DNA of 49,907 nt, taken from contig JALHMG010000039.1 of NCBI GenBank assembly GCA_022844135.1, positions 1 through 49,907 on the forward strand, in the 5' to 3' direction. The notes beneath the pieces are model-generated. The model was given only the letters and a program-made list of their open reading frames with translations, had not been told where the DNA came from and did no database searches. Position 1 is the stretch's first letter, and each line of letters opens with the position of its first letter. The translations under genes and the position numbers were made by a program. Shown one piece after another: positions 49,526 through 49,907 of the stretch. Source of the DNA: Lysobacterales bacterium. Lineage in GTDB: Bacteria > Pseudomonadota > Gammaproteobacteria > Xanthomonadales > SZUA-5.

Positions 49526-49801
49526 GGCTCACGAACCCATGCATGCCGAGCGCAGCTCGGCGTTCCGTTGAGGCTGCGAAACTTCGCGCTTAAGAACGCC
49601 ACGCCAACGGTCCAGTTCGAATTCGGCAACCCCCGCAACCCGCCACGCAACGGCGCTTAACGGAACGCCGAGTTTCACTCGGCGCTCTTCGTTACGGCTC
49701 ATGAGCCCCTGCATGCCGAGCGCAGCTCGGCGTTCCGTTGAGGCTGCGACGCTCTGCACATAACAACGCTACTGCAACCCGCCACGCAACGGCGCTTAAC
49801 G
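49526..49801. repeat. Repeat with attC-like sites, period 170 bp
   Basis: A ~136-base unit (from GGCTCACGAACCC at 49526, running through GCCGAGCGCAGCTCGGCG to CCACGCAACGGCGCTTAACG) recurs from 49696 with close similarity. The join between units forms an attC-like structure. The second unit ends at 49801 where the group II intron starts. The first lacks the left arm that would complete its own site. Between the conserved blocks the sequence diverges (49576-49629 against 49746-49772), as cassette remnants would. Confidence 0.7.
49655..49745. other. attC-like recombination site
   Basis: Bases 49655-49661 (GCTTAAC) match the RYYYAAC inverse core of integron attC sites. The 14-base arm AACGGAACGCCGAG (49659-49672) is perfectly complementary to CTCGGCGTTCCGTT (49726-49739), and the right end GTTGAGG is one base from GTTRRRY. 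The ~91-base length fits attC, with an inner imperfect stem including the palindrome GGCTCATGAGCC. No integron integrase is in the window. A REP-type palindrome is the main alternative; the intron insertion at an identical core next door favours attC. Confidence 0.5.
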
Positions 49802-49907
49802 ATAGGGGTCGGGACGGCCCGTGCCGCCCCGCCCTCCGAACCGTACGGGCGGTTCTCCCGCATACGGCTCTCCAGTGGGTGGTTTCCATATCAGGATTGG
49901 CTCGCGC
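49802..49907 (-). mobile_element. 3' end of a group II intron (attC-type IIC), cut by the window edge
   Basis: On the minus strand, 49870-49838 fold as domain V: opening GAGCCG with the catalytic AGC triad, a GAGA tetraloop inside CGG-GAGA-ACCG, and closing CGGTTC. Domain VI follows (GGGCGG...CCGCCC-type stem) and the intron ends CCGACCCCTAT at 49802, fitting the AY rule. Comparison with the uninterrupted copy at 49638-49662 places the junction exactly: both share ...GGCGCTTAACG, then diverge. The 3' exon on the minus strand therefore starts CGTTAAGC, an attC core. The reverse transcriptase would lie right of the window. Confidence 0.8.

Noticed and set aside
49321-49593. Plus-strand frame with repeated LSVQTSKLPDVQRSSLRNQ
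   Set aside because: The repetition comes from the 102-base DNA duplication; there is no start signal and the region is a repeat island.

Overview
The window looks like chromosome from a GC-rich gammaproteobacterium, most likely Lysobacterales (Xanthomonadales). The reasons are: the conserved mltD / methyltransferase / rnhA / dnaQ block; large secreted proteins with a C-terminal GFE signature; a secreted cupredoxin carrying a tail domain I associate with this order; an ECF sigma factor paired with a TPR-bearing Ser/Thr kinase; and the 3' end of what looks like an attC-type group IIC intron. No rRNA, tRNA, CRISPR array or phage module was seen. The order-level assignment is inference from gene content.

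Layout. 1-9.1 kb: a minus-strand fusion of a winged-helix DNA-binding domain, a Ser/Thr kinase, a membrane helix and a TPR-like region, divergent from a 1909-residue RHS/YD-repeat protein with a lower-GC C-terminal tip. 9.6-12 kb: an orphan ADOP/MacB-type permease. 12.1-15.7 kb: a tightly overlapping operon of cupredoxin, TlpA-like thioredoxin, DUF4266 lipoprotein ending in GGGCGCN, DUF3570 outer-membrane protein and ApbE-like FMN transferase. This is the best candidate in the window for a poorly understood envelope redox or cofactor system. 15.7-18.9 kb: an NTF2-like membrane protein and a HEAT-repeat exported protein. 18.9-23.2 kb: housekeeping genes (dnaQ, rnhA, a methyltransferase, mltD, fabI); gloB, present at this locus in E. 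coli, is missing. 23.25-23.92 kb: a two-sided array of palindromic repeats between convergent genes. 23.9-26.1 kb: a 2-oxoglutarate oxygenase fused to a methyltransferase.

26.3-35.2 kb: a secreted unknown, the kinase/ECF sigma pair, an S9 peptidase lipoprotein, a membrane-anchored LuxR regulator with DUF4199, and two multispanning membrane proteins. 35.0-41.5 kb: a gene split by a small palindromic MITE, DUF5329, a GFE-tailed secreted protein, a 7TM-GGDEF cyclase, a YadA-type trimeric adhesin, and a GGDEF remnant abutting a broken MITE into whose end a five-hairpin repeat has inserted. 41.4-47.8 kb: a serine hydrolase, a TPR-GGDEF cyclase, and a TetR regulator with an operator-like palindrome next to a cytochrome P450. 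48.2-49.9 kb: a REP-associated-type Y1 transposase, direct repeats, an attC-like site, and a group II intron running off the right edge.

Two short-element families stand out. The MITE (one full copy, one truncated) and the five-hairpin element (two copies) are all bounded by a YTAG tetranucleotide. The hairpin element has TTAG on both sides of one copy and CTAG on both sides of the other, which is direct evidence of a 4-bp target duplication. Most regulatory and enzymatic roles given below are inferred from domain recognition by eye; no database search was possible.
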